NCBI RefSeq assembly: GCF_018588585.1
Contig: NZ_JAEUFG010000012.1
Location: 92,926-156,925, forward strand
Source: Bacillus sp. SM2101
Lineage (GTDB): Bacteria > Bacillota > Bacilli > Bacillales > SM2101
Reading direction: 5' to 3'
DNA: 64,000 nucleotides
Position 1 is the stretch's first letter; each line of letters begins with the position of its first letter. The position numbers were made by a program, and so were the translations under genes. Below the pieces are notes generated by a model, which saw only the letters and a program-made list of their open reading frames with translations, was not told where the DNA came from and searched no databases. Positions 26,432-36,331 of this stretch are shown in pieces.

Positions 26432-27052
26432 ATGAAAAATGTTGAATGTGATTTTTCACCTATGAAACAACAGTTGAAGGCAGATATGAAGCAGGTAATA
26501 ACTAACTTAGAGGAAAGTTTACAATCAATTGATGATGATAAAAAATGTTTGTTAGGAGAGTTAGAAGATATTAAAAAAAGCTTTGTACAGATTGAAATGA
26601 ACGCAGCATCATTTTATTTAAATTGTTATTTATCCTCTTATACTGATAAATATGAAGATATTTCACTTAGTATTCAACATATGTCGGATCGTCGACATGG
26701 CGGCTTAATTGTTGTACAACGACAAGATCCTCTTAGTTCGTATATCCAATCTAATATACCGATTGAGGCTCAACTAACCTCCTCGTTATTAGAGTCTATT
26801 TTCTTTCCGGGAAATCCACTTCATGACGGTGCCGTCATTATTCATGGAAATCAAATAGTTTCAGCAGCCAATGTTCTCCCACTTTCAAATCACTATATAG
26901 GCAAAAGCAAATTAGGGACACGCCATAGGGCAGCGCTTGGTTTAACGGAGAGGTGTGATGCGTTAGTATTAATTGTTTCTGAAGAATCAGGGAACATATC
27001 ATTTACTATTGGAGGACATCTCTATCCTATCGCTAATGCGAAATCACTGTAG
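26432..27052 (+). CDS. cdaS: Sporulation-type diadenylate cyclase
   Basis: 206 residues, the length of B. subtilis CdaS. The N-terminal ~65 residues form two helices (the autoinhibitory region of CdaS) and the rest is a DisA_N domain with the catalytic LHDGA (residues 130-134) and GTRHR (162-166) motifs. It makes c-di-AMP from two ATP. There is no membrane helix, which separates it from CdaA, and no DNA-binding domain, which separates it from DisA. In B. subtilis cdaS is expressed in the developing spore; I could not find a convincing sigma-G promoter here. The ribosome site is weak. Confidence 0.88.
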   Translation: MKNVECDFSPMKQQLKADMKQVITNLEESLQSIDDDKKCLLGELEDIKKSFVQIEMNAASFYLNCYLSSYTDKYEDISLSIQHMSDRRHGGLIVVQRQDPLSSYIQSNIPIEAQLTSSLLESIFFPGNPLHDGAVIIHGNQIVSAANVLPLSNHYIGKSKLGTRHRAALGLTERCDALVLIVSEESGNISFTIGGHLYPIANAKSL

Positions 27053-27199
27053 CAGGATGTTCTTTTAGTTGTTATTATTGTAATTTAATTTAAACAACAA
27101 GTGAGATCATATTTACACCTATCATCTTTTAAAATGAAGAGTAGGGCTACGATGCTATGAATAACGATGAATTTGAAAAAAATTTAGCAAAAAATATAA

Positions 27200-27342
27200 G
27201 GATCTTTTAGTAAACTTTGTTGCTATTTTTATTAAAAATTTATTAGAGCTTAATCATTGTAAAAGTAGGAAAGAAGCCCGATCACTAAATGTATAAGTGT
27301 TTATATCTTAAAATGGATAGCAACAATCAATGCGCAAAAAGC
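27200..27342 (+). repeat. MITE-like intergenic repeat, copy 7
   Basis: 143 bp, forward: GGATCTTTTAGTAAACTTTG at the left, GTAGGAAAGAAGCCCGATC core, and AGCAACAATCAATGCGCAAA then AAGC at the right. Confidence 0.65.
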
Positions 27343-27351
27343 TAAATATAA

Positions 27352-27385
27352 AGACCCCAGCTCAAGAAGAAACTGGGGGTTTTAA
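27352..27385. terminator. Bidirectional terminator between cdaS and the MFS gene
   Basis: ACCCCAG pairs with CTGGGGGT around a 12-base loop. TTTT follows on the plus strand and TCTTT on the minus strand. Confidence 0.65.
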
Positions 27386-27401
27386 AAATGTACCTTTACA
27401 T

Positions 27402-28682
27402 TTAGCCGTGCTCTTTTACACCTTCATTAGCAGTAATCGTTGTTTGCTCCTTGTCAAACTTAGGTAATGTAACCGCGTAATAAATTCCTACTACTAAGAC
27501 ACAAATACCGACGAGCCAGTATAAACCTTCAACGGTAATAATTGCTGGGAAAGTTACCGCAATAACACCCAAAGTAATCGTTTGAGAAAACATCATTAAT
27601 GGGTCAATCCAGCCCTGAACCCTTCCCATCATTTTTGGATCTACAATTTTTGGAAGCCAACCACCCATTGCTACATTAATCATTGGTATAGTTAAAGCTA
27701 CAATGAACATAATTGAGAAAAACAATACAAGGTTTGTTGCGTATGCTGCTGTGACAATAAATAAACCACTAAATAACAATCCAAAGATCATCATCTGATA
27801 TAGCTTGAATTTTTGCGCTACTATGGAGGCGACGACACTGCCAATTAAAACCCCAACGCCAAATACAATTCCTGAGATTACTGCCATTTCTTCGTACGTG
27901 TCAGGTGCTAATTTATATTTAAGTATAAATACTTGCATAACGGAAAAGCCACCATTAATGATCCCAAAGATGAGAAAGCCGATTACTAAGGAAACTAGTA
28001 GTCGATTCCCAAAAATATAGCGTAAGCCTGATTTGAAATCTTTAACAATCATTTTAATTTGCAAGTCTTTAATCGTATGTTTTCCATTAGGTAAGCGTAC
28101 TGATTCTGGAATATTACATGTGTGAAGAAGTATTGCACTTATGATGAATGATATACAGTCAACGATAATTGCCCCTTCAATTCCTACTGTCCAATAAGCT
28201 ATAGCTCCAAGTCCATTTCCAAATAACATAAATAAGCTACCTAGCATTTGATTTAATCCAGCAGCCGTTGTATAATCATCCTCTTGTAAAATTCCTTGGA
28301 TAATACCCGTTTCTGCAGGTATGAAGAATTTTGATACAGCACTTCTTAAAAATAGTATTGAAAAAATAAGTGGCATCCATCCAAGCCATATTGAAGCGAG
28401 AAAAAAAACTGATAATATAGCTCGAATCCAATCACTATATATGGCTATTTTTTTCCGATCCATGCGATCAGCTAATACACCAACGAAAAAAAACACTACT
28501 AATGTCGGAAGAGAATACATCATTTCATTAATTGTGGCATAGGCAGGTTGATTCGAGAAACGATCTAATAAGTAAAATAGAAAAGCTGTCAAACCAATTA
28601 CCGAACCCATTTGCGAAGTAAGGTGTGCAAAAAACACTTTCGTATAATTACGGTTTTTAAAAACGGCAAAAGTCTTTTTCAT
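27402..28682 (-). CDS. MFS exporter (enterobactin/macrolide-efflux-like)
   Basis: 426 residues, about 12 membrane helices. It starts KNRNYTKVFFAHLTSQMGS and has GVLADRMDRKKIAIYSD between helices 2 and 3, the MFS_3 signature typical of Mef/EntS-like exporters. A cytoplasmic loop around residues 195-215 separates the two halves. Such proteins often export drugs or siderophores; substrate not readable. Good ribosome site (AAGGAGAAAAA) before ATG 28682. Monocistronic, with a shared terminator downstream. Confidence 0.82.
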   Translation of the reverse strand: MKKTFAVFKNRNYTKVFFAHLTSQMGSVIGLTAFLFYLLDRFSNQPAYATINEMMYSLPTLVVFFFVGVLADRMDRKKIAIYSDWIRAILSVFFLASIWLGWMPLIFSILFLRSAVSKFFIPAETGIIQGILQEDDYTTAAGLNQMLGSLFMLFGNGLGAIAYWTVGIEGAIIVDCISFIISAILLHTCNIPESVRLPNGKHTIKDLQIKMIVKDFKSGLRYIFGNRLLVSLVIGFLIFGIINGGFSVMQVFILKYKLAPDTYEEMAVISGIVFGVGVLIGSVVASIVAQKFKLYQMMIFGLLFSGLFIVTAAYATNLVLFFSIMFIVALTIPMINVAMGGWLPKIVDPKMMGRVQGWIDPLMMFSQTITLGVIAVTFPAIITVEGLYWLVGICVLVVGIYYAVTLPKFDKEQTTITANEGVKEHG

Positions 28683-29339
28683 TTTTTTCTCCTTATCGTT
28701 TTTTCTTTAGGATCAGTATATTTGATAAAAGGACGTATTGTAACAGTCTGTTGATTGGTTGTAGCTCAGTCCCTAGACCGAGATGGTGAGTTTGGACAGA
28801 GAAACAAATAAAAGGCTCTTTTTAATAGTAGAAAAGATGCCAACAATGTTAAATGTATATGTATTTATATTCATGTTTGAACTCAATGTAAAAGGTAAAC
28901 TAGGTATAATATTTTCCTGAAATTAGGATACCATGTTATAACTTGTATATGGAAGTATAATATGAAGGCTTGGAGATGACTGAGCTATAAAATGAAATAT
29001 TTACTAGCATATTAGTAGATTTTATGAGGTAACAGATCTAGTAAATTTGGTTTATGATCAGGAAATGAGTTGGTGTGAAACTTTTATCTTCTTAGAAGTC
29101 TGTTAAAACGAAAGTGTTTCGTGAAACCAAGTATTACTAAACTAATCAAATGTTTTGAAAAACAGTAAGATAATACAAAAAAAGTAGGTCTTTATATCTG
29201 TATGTATGCTAGTCCAGTGTTACAATTCTGTTACAATAAATACATGTATATTCCTATTGTAGTAGTAATTTTTCTCGTTTATTCTAAACATATCCCCATT
29301 ACGAAACAGGGATAAATTTATTCGAAAAGGAGAAAAAGT
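28683..29339. other. Intergenic region upstream of the second glucanase
   Basis: No gene seen in 657 bp. It holds a partial repeat (28814-28875), an ACGAAA-GTG-TTTCGT inverted repeat near 29108 running into GTGAAAC, and the promoter of the second GH81 gene. The 11-mer TTTCGTGAAAC here is the complement of one upstream of the first GH81 gene. Confidence 0.4.
28814..28875 (+). repeat. Partial MITE-like repeat (left half), copy 8
   Basis: GGCTCTTTTTAATAGTAGAA, then AAGATGCCAACA and ATGTATTTATATTCATG, corresponding to the left end fused to the core of the family. The right terminal repeat is missing. Confidence 0.5.
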
Positions 29340-32300
29340 ATGAAAAAGCTGCTTACAATTGCTTCAGTAACACTCCTTACAGGTTCTTTATTTTCCCCAT
29401 CTACGAAAGCGTTTTCAGGAGAAGTTAATGCAGGTGCGGGAAGCTATTCGACCGTCAAGCCTAGTAATGTATCTGATGTGCAAGAAATGATTTATAAGAC
29501 TTCAAACATAACTGGAGCGATGCCAACAAATGATTGGTGGAGCTCTACAGCATGGGTGCAATATTCTGACGCTCAATATCCTCATCCGTTAGCCATGATT
29601 AATGAATCAGCTGGGCTTCGAATCTATAACCCTAGCAATAATATAGAAGGCTTAGGTGGATTTACGAAAGGTTGGATGAATGATATAGATGATTTTGTTC
29701 TTGGGCATACTGGAACAAGCTCATTTGGAGATACGAAAGTTGATGGATTTAGTGATTGGTTTGTCACAAATGAATCCAAAAGTGGATCAAACGTTTTAAA
29801 CGTTACGTATGGTCATGGTTCACCGTTTGTTTATGCGACCTATGAAGGGGGCGACCCAAAAATTACACTCCCTTCTATTCCGCCGACCGTTTGGTATGGT
29901 GATGAAAATAGTAATGTGTTAGGTATTACAACTGAAAAAGGTAGTCATTATGCACTATTTGGTCCAACTGGTTCAACTTGGTCAGGTTTAGACACTAAGA
30001 CGTTAACAAACCATCTAAACGGTAAGAATTACTTTTCTATAGCTGTTTTACCTGATAATTCTTTAGAGACATTAAAGAAATTTGAACAGTATGCATACTC
30101 TCATGTTGTAGATACAAAGGTTGACTGGTCTTACAATGAGTCAACAAGTGAGGTAGAAACAACGTACAACTTTGTAACAGAGGCAAAAGAGGGTTCTAAT
30201 GAAGGGACGATATTCGCTTTATACCCACATCAGTGGAAAAGTACAAATCAACCATTGTTAGACTATACATTTGATTCAGTTCGTGGGACGATGAAGGTTG
30301 CAGAAGGCAGTTCATTCAAGACAACAATGGCTTTTAATGGTGTATTACCATCATTACCTGATTTAGGGACATATGATAAGGCAACATTAGCAAGTTATAT
30401 AGATGAGGCACAAACTGAAGTTGACTCGTCAACTGATACGTATTGGTATGGTAAACGTTTAGGTGAACTTGCAACACTTGCACCAATTGCTGAGCAAGTT
30501 GGTGATACAGATGCAGCTAATCAATTCCGCCAAGAAATGAAAGCTGGCTTAGAGGATTGGTTAACAGCAAGTGATCAAAGTGGCAATTTAAATAACGAGC
30601 GCCTATTTTATTACAATGATAATTGGGGTACGCTGTTAGGATATCCTGACAGTTTTGGGTCAGTTGAAGAAATGAATGATCACCATTTCCATTACGGATA
30701 TTTTATTAAAGCTGCTGCAGAAATAGCACGTGTTGATAAAAACTGGGCTAGTAATAGCCAGTGGGGACAAATGATAGAGCTGTTAATTAGAGATATTGCA
30801 AACGCTGATCGCAATGATGAAACCTTTCCATTTTTAAGGAATTTTGACATGTATGCGGGGCATACTTGGGCTTCTGGTCATGCTAAATTCTTTGATGGTA
30901 ACAACAATGAATCATCATCAGAAGCAATGAATGCTTGGGCTGGTCTCATTCTTTGGGGAGAAGCTACAGGCAATAAGGAATTACGTGATTTAGGTATTTA
31001 CTTATTTACGACTGAAATGAATGCCATTAATGAATATTGGTTTGATGTTACAGGAGAAAATCATGACCCAGGATTTACTAGAGAAACAGCTAGTATGGTT
31101 TGGGGAGGAAAAACTGTCGGTGATGCAGTATGGTGGACGAATAACCCAGAGGAAGTTCACGGTATTAACTGGTTACCTATTACAGGGGCTTCATTATATT
31201 TAACACAATATCCAGAATACACGAAACGAAATTACGATGCACTAGTAGCTGAAAATGGCGGCGAAGATTGGAATGTTTGGGAAGATCTTATTTGGATGTA
31301 CCGTGCCATTGAGAACCCTGATGATGCAATAAGGCAGTTTAATGCTAGAGCGGATATATTTGAACCAGAGGCTGGAAATTCCAAAGCAAATACGTATCAC
31401 TGGATTCACAATTTAAATGCATTAGGAAATGCTGACCCTACCATTACAGCAGATTATCCAATCCATGCAGTCTTTACGAAAGGTAATGTAAAAACGTATG
31501 TCGTTTATAATATGACAGATTCAGTAAAAACAGTCACATTCTCAGATGGCGCGACAGTGACTGTTGAACCACATCAATTCAATGTTGGTAACGGGACAGG
31601 AACTACAGATCCAGGTGGAGATCCAGGTGGAGATCCAGGGGATAACCCAGGAGACGATCCAGTTATTAATGCTTTCGACCAAATCGAAGCAGAGCAATAC
31701 ACTTCAATGAGTGGAATTGAAACTGAGCAGACGACTGATGTAGGCGGCGGCTTAAACGTAGGTTGGATTGATAATGGAGACTATCTAGTATTTAATCGTG
31801 TTGATTTTGGGACTGGTGCAACTGGTGTAGAAGCTAGGGTAGCTACAGAATCAACTGGAGGAACGATTGAATTAAGACTTGATAGTATAGAAGGAGAGTT
31901 AATCGGTACAGTAGACATTACACCTACAGGTGGATGGCAAAACTGGGTAACAAACACTGGGGCTATTACTAATGTCACAGGTATACATGACCTATATGTA
32001 GTGTTCAAAGGTGAAACAGATGCTGGAATGGGTAATTTAAATTGGTTGACATTCACTAATGATCCTGTTGATGACGATAGTAATGTAATTACCGCAGATG
32101 ATTATACAATTGAAATGATTAATGATGGGCAGAATGCTAAGTTTATTTTTACGCCTAACGCAGGATCATCTGCATTTGTAGATTTCCATTACAAGGTTAA
32201 TGATGAGGTACAACAAAATGTAAGAGCTGTGAAAAACGGAGAGAACTGGGAGTATACTGTTAATGGTTTACAAGCAGGAGACTCAATCAATTTCTTTTAT

Positions 32301-32357
32301 ACGTACGAAAAAAGCCAATTAGCGTATGATTCTCCTTGGTATGAGTACACACATTAA
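29340..32357 (+). CDS. Secreted GH81 endo-beta-1,3-glucanase with CBM6 and CBM56
   Basis: 1005 residues, ATG with AAAGGAG upstream. Signal peptide is residues 1-24. The GH81 domain is about 28-755, with MNDHHFHYGYF (D447) and E524/E528 in NNNESSSEAMNAW. A glycine-aspartate-proline linker (758-774, short tandem repeats of GGDP) follows, then CBM6 (about 778-905: IEAEQYTSMSGIETE and VGWIDNGDYLVF) and a C-terminal CBM56 (916-1005, ending YDSPWYEYTH). This is the module order of the Bacillus halodurans laminarinase BH0236. It hydrolyses internal beta-1,3-glucan bonds. Compared with the paralogue at 15134, the catalytic domains align throughout but the accessory modules differ. Confidence 0.95.
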   Translation: MKKLLTIASVTLLTGSLFSPSTKAFSGEVNAGAGSYSTVKPSNVSDVQEMIYKTSNITGAMPTNDWWSSTAWVQYSDAQYPHPLAMINESAGLRIYNPSNNIEGLGGFTKGWMNDIDDFVLGHTGTSSFGDTKVDGFSDWFVTNESKSGSNVLNVTYGHGSPFVYATYEGGDPKITLPSIPPTVWYGDENSNVLGITTEKGSHYALFGPTGSTWSGLDTKTLTNHLNGKNYFSIAVLPDNSLETLKKFEQYAYSHVVDTKVDWSYNESTSEVETTYNFVTEAKEGSNEGTIFALYPHQWKSTNQPLLDYTFDSVRGTMKVAEGSSFKTTMAFNGVLPSLPDLGTYDKATLASYIDEAQTEVDSSTDTYWYGKRLGELATLAPIAEQVGDTDAANQFRQEMKAGLEDWLTASDQSGNLNNERLFYYNDNWGTLLGYPDSFGSVEEMNDHHFHYGYFIKAAAEIARVDKNWASNSQWGQMIELLIRDIANADRNDETFPFLRNFDMYAGHTWASGHAKFFDGNNNESSSEAMNAWAGLILWGEATGNKELRDLGIYLFTTEMNAINEYWFDVTGENHDPGFTRETASMVWGGKTVGDAVWWTNNPEEVHGINWLPITGASLYLTQYPEYTKRNYDALVAENGGEDWNVWEDLIWMYRAIENPDDAIRQFNARADIFEPEAGNSKANTYHWIHNLNALGNADPTITADYPIHAVFTKGNVKTYVVYNMTDSVKTVTFSDGATVTVEPHQFNVGNGTGTTDPGGDPGGDPGDNPGDDPVINAFDQIEAEQYTSMSGIETEQTTDVGGGLNVGWIDNGDYLVFNRVDFGTGATGVEARVATESTGGTIELRLDSIEGELIGTVDITPTGGWQNWVTNTGAITNVTGIHDLYVVFKGETDAGMGNLNWLTFTNDPVDDDSNVITADDYTIEMINDGQNAKFIFTPNAGSSAFVDFHYKVNDEVQQNVRAVKNGENWEYTVNGLQAGDSINFFYTYEKSQLAYDSPWYEYTH

Positions 32358-32374
32358 AAAATAATATTTACTTG

Positions 32375-32413
32375 AAGGGGGGATCAGTCTAATTTAGACT
32401 GATCCCCCCTTTC
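32375..32413 (+). terminator. Strong intrinsic terminator after the second glucanase
   Basis: A perfect 16-bp stem (AAGGGGGGATCAGTCT / AGACTGATCCCCCCTT) with a five-base loop and a short T stretch. Confidence 0.88.
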
Positions 32414-32467
32414 TAATGGCAAAAAGTTAACATACCCTTCATTCTATTGGATAAAAAGCTAACTTAA

Positions 32468-33046
32468 TTAATCAAGCTGCTTCCATTTTTTCTTCATTGT
32501 TGGTCTTGTATAGTTTTGCATTGTTTCGATTAACGTTTCGGCATCCGCTGATTTAATCATTAAGTCTAAATGAGAATCATTAGAAAACCCTTCTTGAACA
32601 CTATGCTTGACCATTTCGACTAATGGATCAAAATAGCTGTTTACATTATATAAACCTATAGGTTTTTCGTGTATACCTATTTGAGCCCAGCATAACACTT
32701 CAAATAATTCTTCAAAAGTACCGAGTCCACCCGGTAATGCGATATATCCGTCAGCTAGTTCTCCCATTTTTGCTTTTCGTTCATGCATGCTATCAACTTC
32801 AATGAACTCTGTTAATTGTTGATGCACCATCTCACCTCTGAATAAACCAGATGGCATAATTCCAACAACTTCTGCCCCATGAGATAATGCTGCATTTGCA
32901 ACCTCACCCATTAAGCCAATTTTAGAGCCACCATATATAAGTCTGTAGCCATTTTGGCCAATTATTTTACCTAAAGTTTGTGCCTTTTGTAAATATTCAT
33001 CACTTACACCAACATTCGAACCTGCAAATACACAAATCGATTTCAT
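32468..33046 (-). CDS. LOG-family nucleotide phosphoribohydrolase (YvdD-like)
   Basis: 192 residues. It has the LOG (Lonely Guy) signature [14 protein letters not shown] and the N-terminal [10 protein letters not shown] and [12 protein letters not shown] phosphate-binding loops. The family cleaves the N-glycosidic bond of nucleoside 5'-monophosphates (cytokinin ribotides in plants). In bacteria the physiological substrate is usually unknown. Complete length, start preceded by GGAGTTG. Single gene. Confidence 0.88.
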   Translation of the reverse strand: MKSICVFAGSNVGVSDEYLQKAQTLGKIIGQNGYRLIYGGSKIGLMGEVANAALSHGAEVVGIMPSGLFRGEMVHQQLTEFIEVDSMHERKAKMGELADGYIALPGGLGTFEELFEVLCWAQIGIHEKPIGLYNVNSYFDPLVEMVKHSVQEGFSNDSHLDLMIKSADAETLIETMQNYTRPTMKKKWKQLD

Positions 33047-33268
33047 TTTTTCAACTCCAACTCCAAAATAGAAACTATTGTAATTCTACTATACTACATC
33101 TAAATAATATTTGTTTGGTATGAATAAGTATAAAATTCCAAACATACTATTGGAAATAAGATGAAATGCCTATTGTAGCCAGCATTGTCGTATGAAGGTA
33201 TACAGCCAAAGAGGACAAGCGTAGCGGTAAGTGGTTGATAGCAAAAATAAGAATTGAGGAGAGGTTCA

Positions 33269-34087
33269 ATGAGAAAGCGTGATGTAGTATTGATGTTGCT
33301 TTTAGTAGTGATATTTTCTACAGCTTGTGGAACGAACGAAACTACCAATAGCAGTGGAGCAGATCAAAATTTCGACTTAGTAGAACAAGGAAAACTAACG
33401 TGGGCTAGTAGCGGCTTGTATAAACCTTTTAACTACTCAGAAAACGGAGAACTAAAAGGATTTGATGTTGAGATTGGTTATGCACTAGCAGAAAAGCTTG
33501 GACTTGAGCCAAATCCTGTTACCACACCATGGGAAACAATATTGCAAGGTTTAAAAGGAGAAAAATTTGACATTATTTTAGGAAGTATGGCTATAACAGA
33601 TGATCGATTAAAACAAGTTAACTTTACAGACCCATATTATTATTCAGGTGGTACAGTTTTTGTTTCGGATGAAAATAAAGAAATTAAATCAGCAGATGAT
33701 TTAGCTGGGAAACGAATTGGCGTTGTAGCACAAAGCACATATGATGAAGCTGCGAAGAAGTATACTGACGATATTAAGTATTATAACAGTGATGTTACAG
33801 CACTCAATGATTTAACAGTAAAAGGTCGGCTAGATGCGGTTATTACTGATTCAATCGTTGGCTTTGAAGCTCAAGCAGCAGGTTTAACTATTAAAGAGGC
33901 TGGAGACCGTCTGTGGGTCGAACGAATTGGTATTGCGGTTAGAAAAGATGACGAAGAATTGTTGGAAGCTTTAAATGAAGTGTTAGAAGAAATTGTTACG
34001 GACGGTACGTATGTAGATATTTCAAATGATTTTTTTGGTACGAATCTATTAGATGTCAATCTTGAAGGTGTTGAAATATATAAATAA
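33269..34087 (+). CDS. Polar amino-acid ABC transporter, substrate-binding lipoprotein
   Basis: 272 residues from the ATG at 33269, which has GAGGAGAGG seven bases upstream; an in-frame start at 33254 falls inside that ribosome site. The lipoprotein signal ends in FSTAC. The mature protein is an SBP_bac_3 domain (LTWASSGLYKPFNY, LKGFDVEIGYALAEKLG, DIILGSMAITDDR, VNFTDPYYYSGG). It captures a polar amino acid, possibly cystine or glutamine by resemblance to Tcy/Gln proteins. First gene of a three-gene operon with permease and ATPase. Confidence 0.9.
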   Translation: MRKRDVVLMLLLVVIFSTACGTNETTNSSGADQNFDLVEQGKLTWASSGLYKPFNYSENGELKGFDVEIGYALAEKLGLEPNPVTTPWETILQGLKGEKFDIILGSMAITDDRLKQVNFTDPYYYSGGTVFVSDENKEIKSADDLAGKRIGVVAQSTYDEAAKKYTDDIKYYNSDVTALNDLTVKGRLDAVITDSIVGFEAQAAGLTIKEAGDRLWVERIGIAVRKDDEELLEALNEVLEEIVTDGTYVDISNDFFGTNLLDVNLEGVEIYK

Positions 34088-34122
34088 TAGTAGGTTTATT
34101 ATGCGGATAGGGGGTGCGGCCT

Positions 34123-34779
34123 ATGGTTATTGTTGATTTGTTCTTAAGAACATTTTCCGGATTTATAGAAGCTAGCTGGATGACTATACGGTTAACGATC
34201 GTAGGTCTAACACTAGGTTCATTGTTAGGTATTATTTTTGCTTTCTTTAAAATCTCTCAATCTAAGCTATTGCAAACAATTGCTTCAATATATATTACGC
34301 TAATTCGTGGCACTCCTTTAATAGTACAAATTTCTTTTTTGTATTTTGGTATCTCTTCCCTTATTGTTTTATCAGGATTTTGGGCAGGGTCAATCGCACT
34401 AGCTATTCATAATGGAGCGTATATAGCTGAAATATTTCGGGGAGCCATTCAAAGTATTGATAAAGGACAACGCGAAGCAAGTAGTTCACTAGGTATGACG
34501 AGAACACAAAGTATGTATCGAATTATCTTTCCACAAGCATTTAAACGATCGATCCCCCCACTTGGAAACCAATTTATTATTTGTTTAAAGGATTCTTCGT
34601 TAGTATATGTCATTGGGGTTGCTGAGATTTATTCTTTAGCAAATATGGAGGCGGCAAACTCATTCCAACAGTTTGAAGCATTCTTTGTTGCTGGACTATA
34701 TTATTTAGTTTTAGTGATGATATTTACGTATTTATTACATGTGGTGGAAAAAAGGGTCGATGTTGAAAAAGTGAGGTGA
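34123..34779 (+). CDS. Polar amino-acid ABC transporter permease (HisM/TcyB family)
   Basis: 218 residues from ATG 34123 (GGGGGTG eight bases upstream); a GTG at 34114 is inside the ribosome site. Five membrane helices. The EAA loop REASSSLGMTRTQSMYRIIFPQA couples it to the ATPase, and RGTPLIVQ is the usual family motif after helix 2. It is 35 bp after the binding-protein gene and 10 bp before the ATPase gene. Confidence 0.9.
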   Translation: MVIVDLFLRTFSGFIEASWMTIRLTIVGLTLGSLLGIIFAFFKISQSKLLQTIASIYITLIRGTPLIVQISFLYFGISSLIVLSGFWAGSIALAIHNGAYIAEIFRGAIQSIDKGQREASSSLGMTRTQSMYRIIFPQAFKRSIPPLGNQFIICLKDSSLVYVIGVAEIYSLANMEAANSFQQFEAFFVAGLYYLVLVMIFTYLLHVVEKRVDVEKVR

Positions 34780-34789
34780 ATAATAAACA

Positions 34790-35515
34790 GTGCTAACGGC
34801 TAGGGATGTATATAAAGCATTTGGTGATCTTCAAGTGTTGCAAGGTATTGATCTACACATTAAGCCTCAAGAGGTAGTAGTTTTGGTTGGAATTAGTGGT
34901 TCTGGAAAAAGTACATTGCTAAGGTGCTTTAATTTCTTGGAGACAATTGATAGTGGAGAAATATTAATTGATAATAAGAAAATATCTCCCAAAAAAGACA
35001 ATTTATCGAAGGTGAGAGAGCAGGTAGGGATGGTTTTTCAGCATTTTAATTTATTTCCGCATAAAACAGTTATTGAAAATATTATTGAAGCACCTATAAT
35101 TGTAAAAAAAGTTAATAAAAACGAAGCTATACAAGAGGGTTTAGCATTGTTAGAAAAAGTTGGACTACAGGACAAAGCACATGCGTATCCTCATATGCTT
35201 TCAGGTGGTCAAAAGCAACGTGTAGCAATTGCAAGGTCACTTGCTATGAAACCAAAGGCAATGTTGTTTGATGAACCCACTTCTGCACTCGATCCTGAGC
35301 TGGTGGGAGAGGTGCTCCAAGTAATAAAAAACCTTGCCAAAGAAGGAATGACAATGGTTATTGTTACCCATGAAATGAATTTTGCACGAGACGTAGCAGA
35401 TAGAATTGTTATGCTACACGAAGGCACAATAATTGAGACGGCTGCTCCAAAAGATTTCTTTGAAAATCCAACACATGAGCGCACGAAGCAATTTTTAAAG
35501 CTTGTAAATAGATAA
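34790..35515 (+). CDS. Polar amino-acid ABC transporter ATPase (GlnQ/TcyC family)
   Basis: 241 residues from a GTG start. GAGGTGA overlaps the permease stop, with ten bases to the start. Walker A GISGSGKST near 39, Q-loop VFQHFNLFPH, signature LSGGQKQR near 136, Walker B AMLFDEPTSALDPE and the H-loop THEM are all intact. It energises uptake by the two preceding gene products. Last gene of the operon, followed by a clear terminator. Confidence 0.93.
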   Translation: MLTARDVYKAFGDLQVLQGIDLHIKPQEVVVLVGISGSGKSTLLRCFNFLETIDSGEILIDNKKISPKKDNLSKVREQVGMVFQHFNLFPHKTVIENIIEAPIIVKKVNKNEAIQEGLALLEKVGLQDKAHAYPHMLSGGQKQRVAIARSLAMKPKAMLFDEPTSALDPELVGEVLQVIKNLAKEGMTMVIVTHEMNFARDVADRIVMLHEGTIIETAAPKDFFENPTHERTKQFLKLVNR

Positions 35516-35521
35516 ACACCG

Positions 35522-35552
35522 TACTACAAGGATTATTCCTTGTAGTATTTTA
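35522..35552 (+). terminator. Intrinsic terminator of the amino-acid transport operon
   Basis: A perfect 11-bp stem TACTACAAGGA / TCCTTGTAGTA with a four-base loop and TTTTAATTT behind it. Confidence 0.85.
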
Positions 35553-36331
35553 ATTTGAAGGACTAAATATTTGAAGCTACTTAACATTTTCATGAGATTG
35601 CTTACAATTGTTGCAGTAGCTTTTTAACTTTGGGCTATGGACACGCACATAAAGCGCAAGGTGGCATTATAAACGAAGAATTGATGTCTGGAGCTGGTTT
35701 TTCGGGCTTATTTCAATACGAAAGTAGCCTCAAGAAAAAAATATGAAAGAACCTCCGTCATTTAATCTCTTGTATGAAAAAGACTATTTCTTACCAATAT
35801 ATATATTGTCAGGTATATGTCGATAAGAAAGACCATGTGGCAACTTTGTTGCAATTTACTATCTATTGAAGTAGAGAGAGGTTTTATTCAATCCGTATTG
35901 ATGAATGTTGTAGAAAAAATGTAATGAATAGCTAACTGTATAGCTAGAGTTTTTATTAGAAGGCTGTTTTCGTATTGGTTTCGTTCTAAGAAATAACCAA
36001 GCGGTCGTGGCATCTTTTCTACTTTTTCTAGGGTCAGGTCCTGTCTTACTATCCATTGTTAATAAGAATAGCAACAAAGTTTACGAAAAGAGCCTAGTAG
36101 AACAAGAATAACTAATGTGAAAACAATCAAAAAGAAAAAAATTTTTAGAATTTGTCCATGATATATAAACATATAATTTAATGTATGATAGAATATCAAT
36201 TAAATAACCTTGTTTTATAGCGTTTTAAAATATGATTATGTGTTTTTCACAAGGACAACTGTTTATCTTTAGATGACAGCTTACCACAAATATGAAAATG
36301 GAAACGAGACAACATATTGGAGGGATTAACC
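35553..36331. other. Intergenic region with broken reading frames and one repeat
   Basis: No intact gene. The first 300 bp contain several short open stretches with protein-like segments (for example YEKDYFLPIYILSG near 35770) separated by stops. They may be the remains of a gene that I cannot identify. A repeat copy lies at 35962-36094, then a promoter region for kbl. Confidence 0.35.
35962..36094 (-). repeat. MITE-like intergenic repeat, copy 9
   Basis: 133 bp, reverse orientation and one of the best-preserved copies: GGCTGTTTTCGTATTGGTTT, core GGTCGTGGCATCTTTTCTAC, and AGCAACAAAGTTTACGAAAA then GAGCC. Confidence 0.75.

Noticed and set aside
26340..26432. Sigma-G promoter before cdaS
   Set aside because: A TGAATA with about 17-bp spacing to CGAAAT is present but the -10 does not match the consensus well enough to claim.
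35553..35860. Small protein genes after the amino-acid transport operon
   Set aside because: Several short frames broken by stops in all phases; possibly a decayed gene but nothing could be identified.
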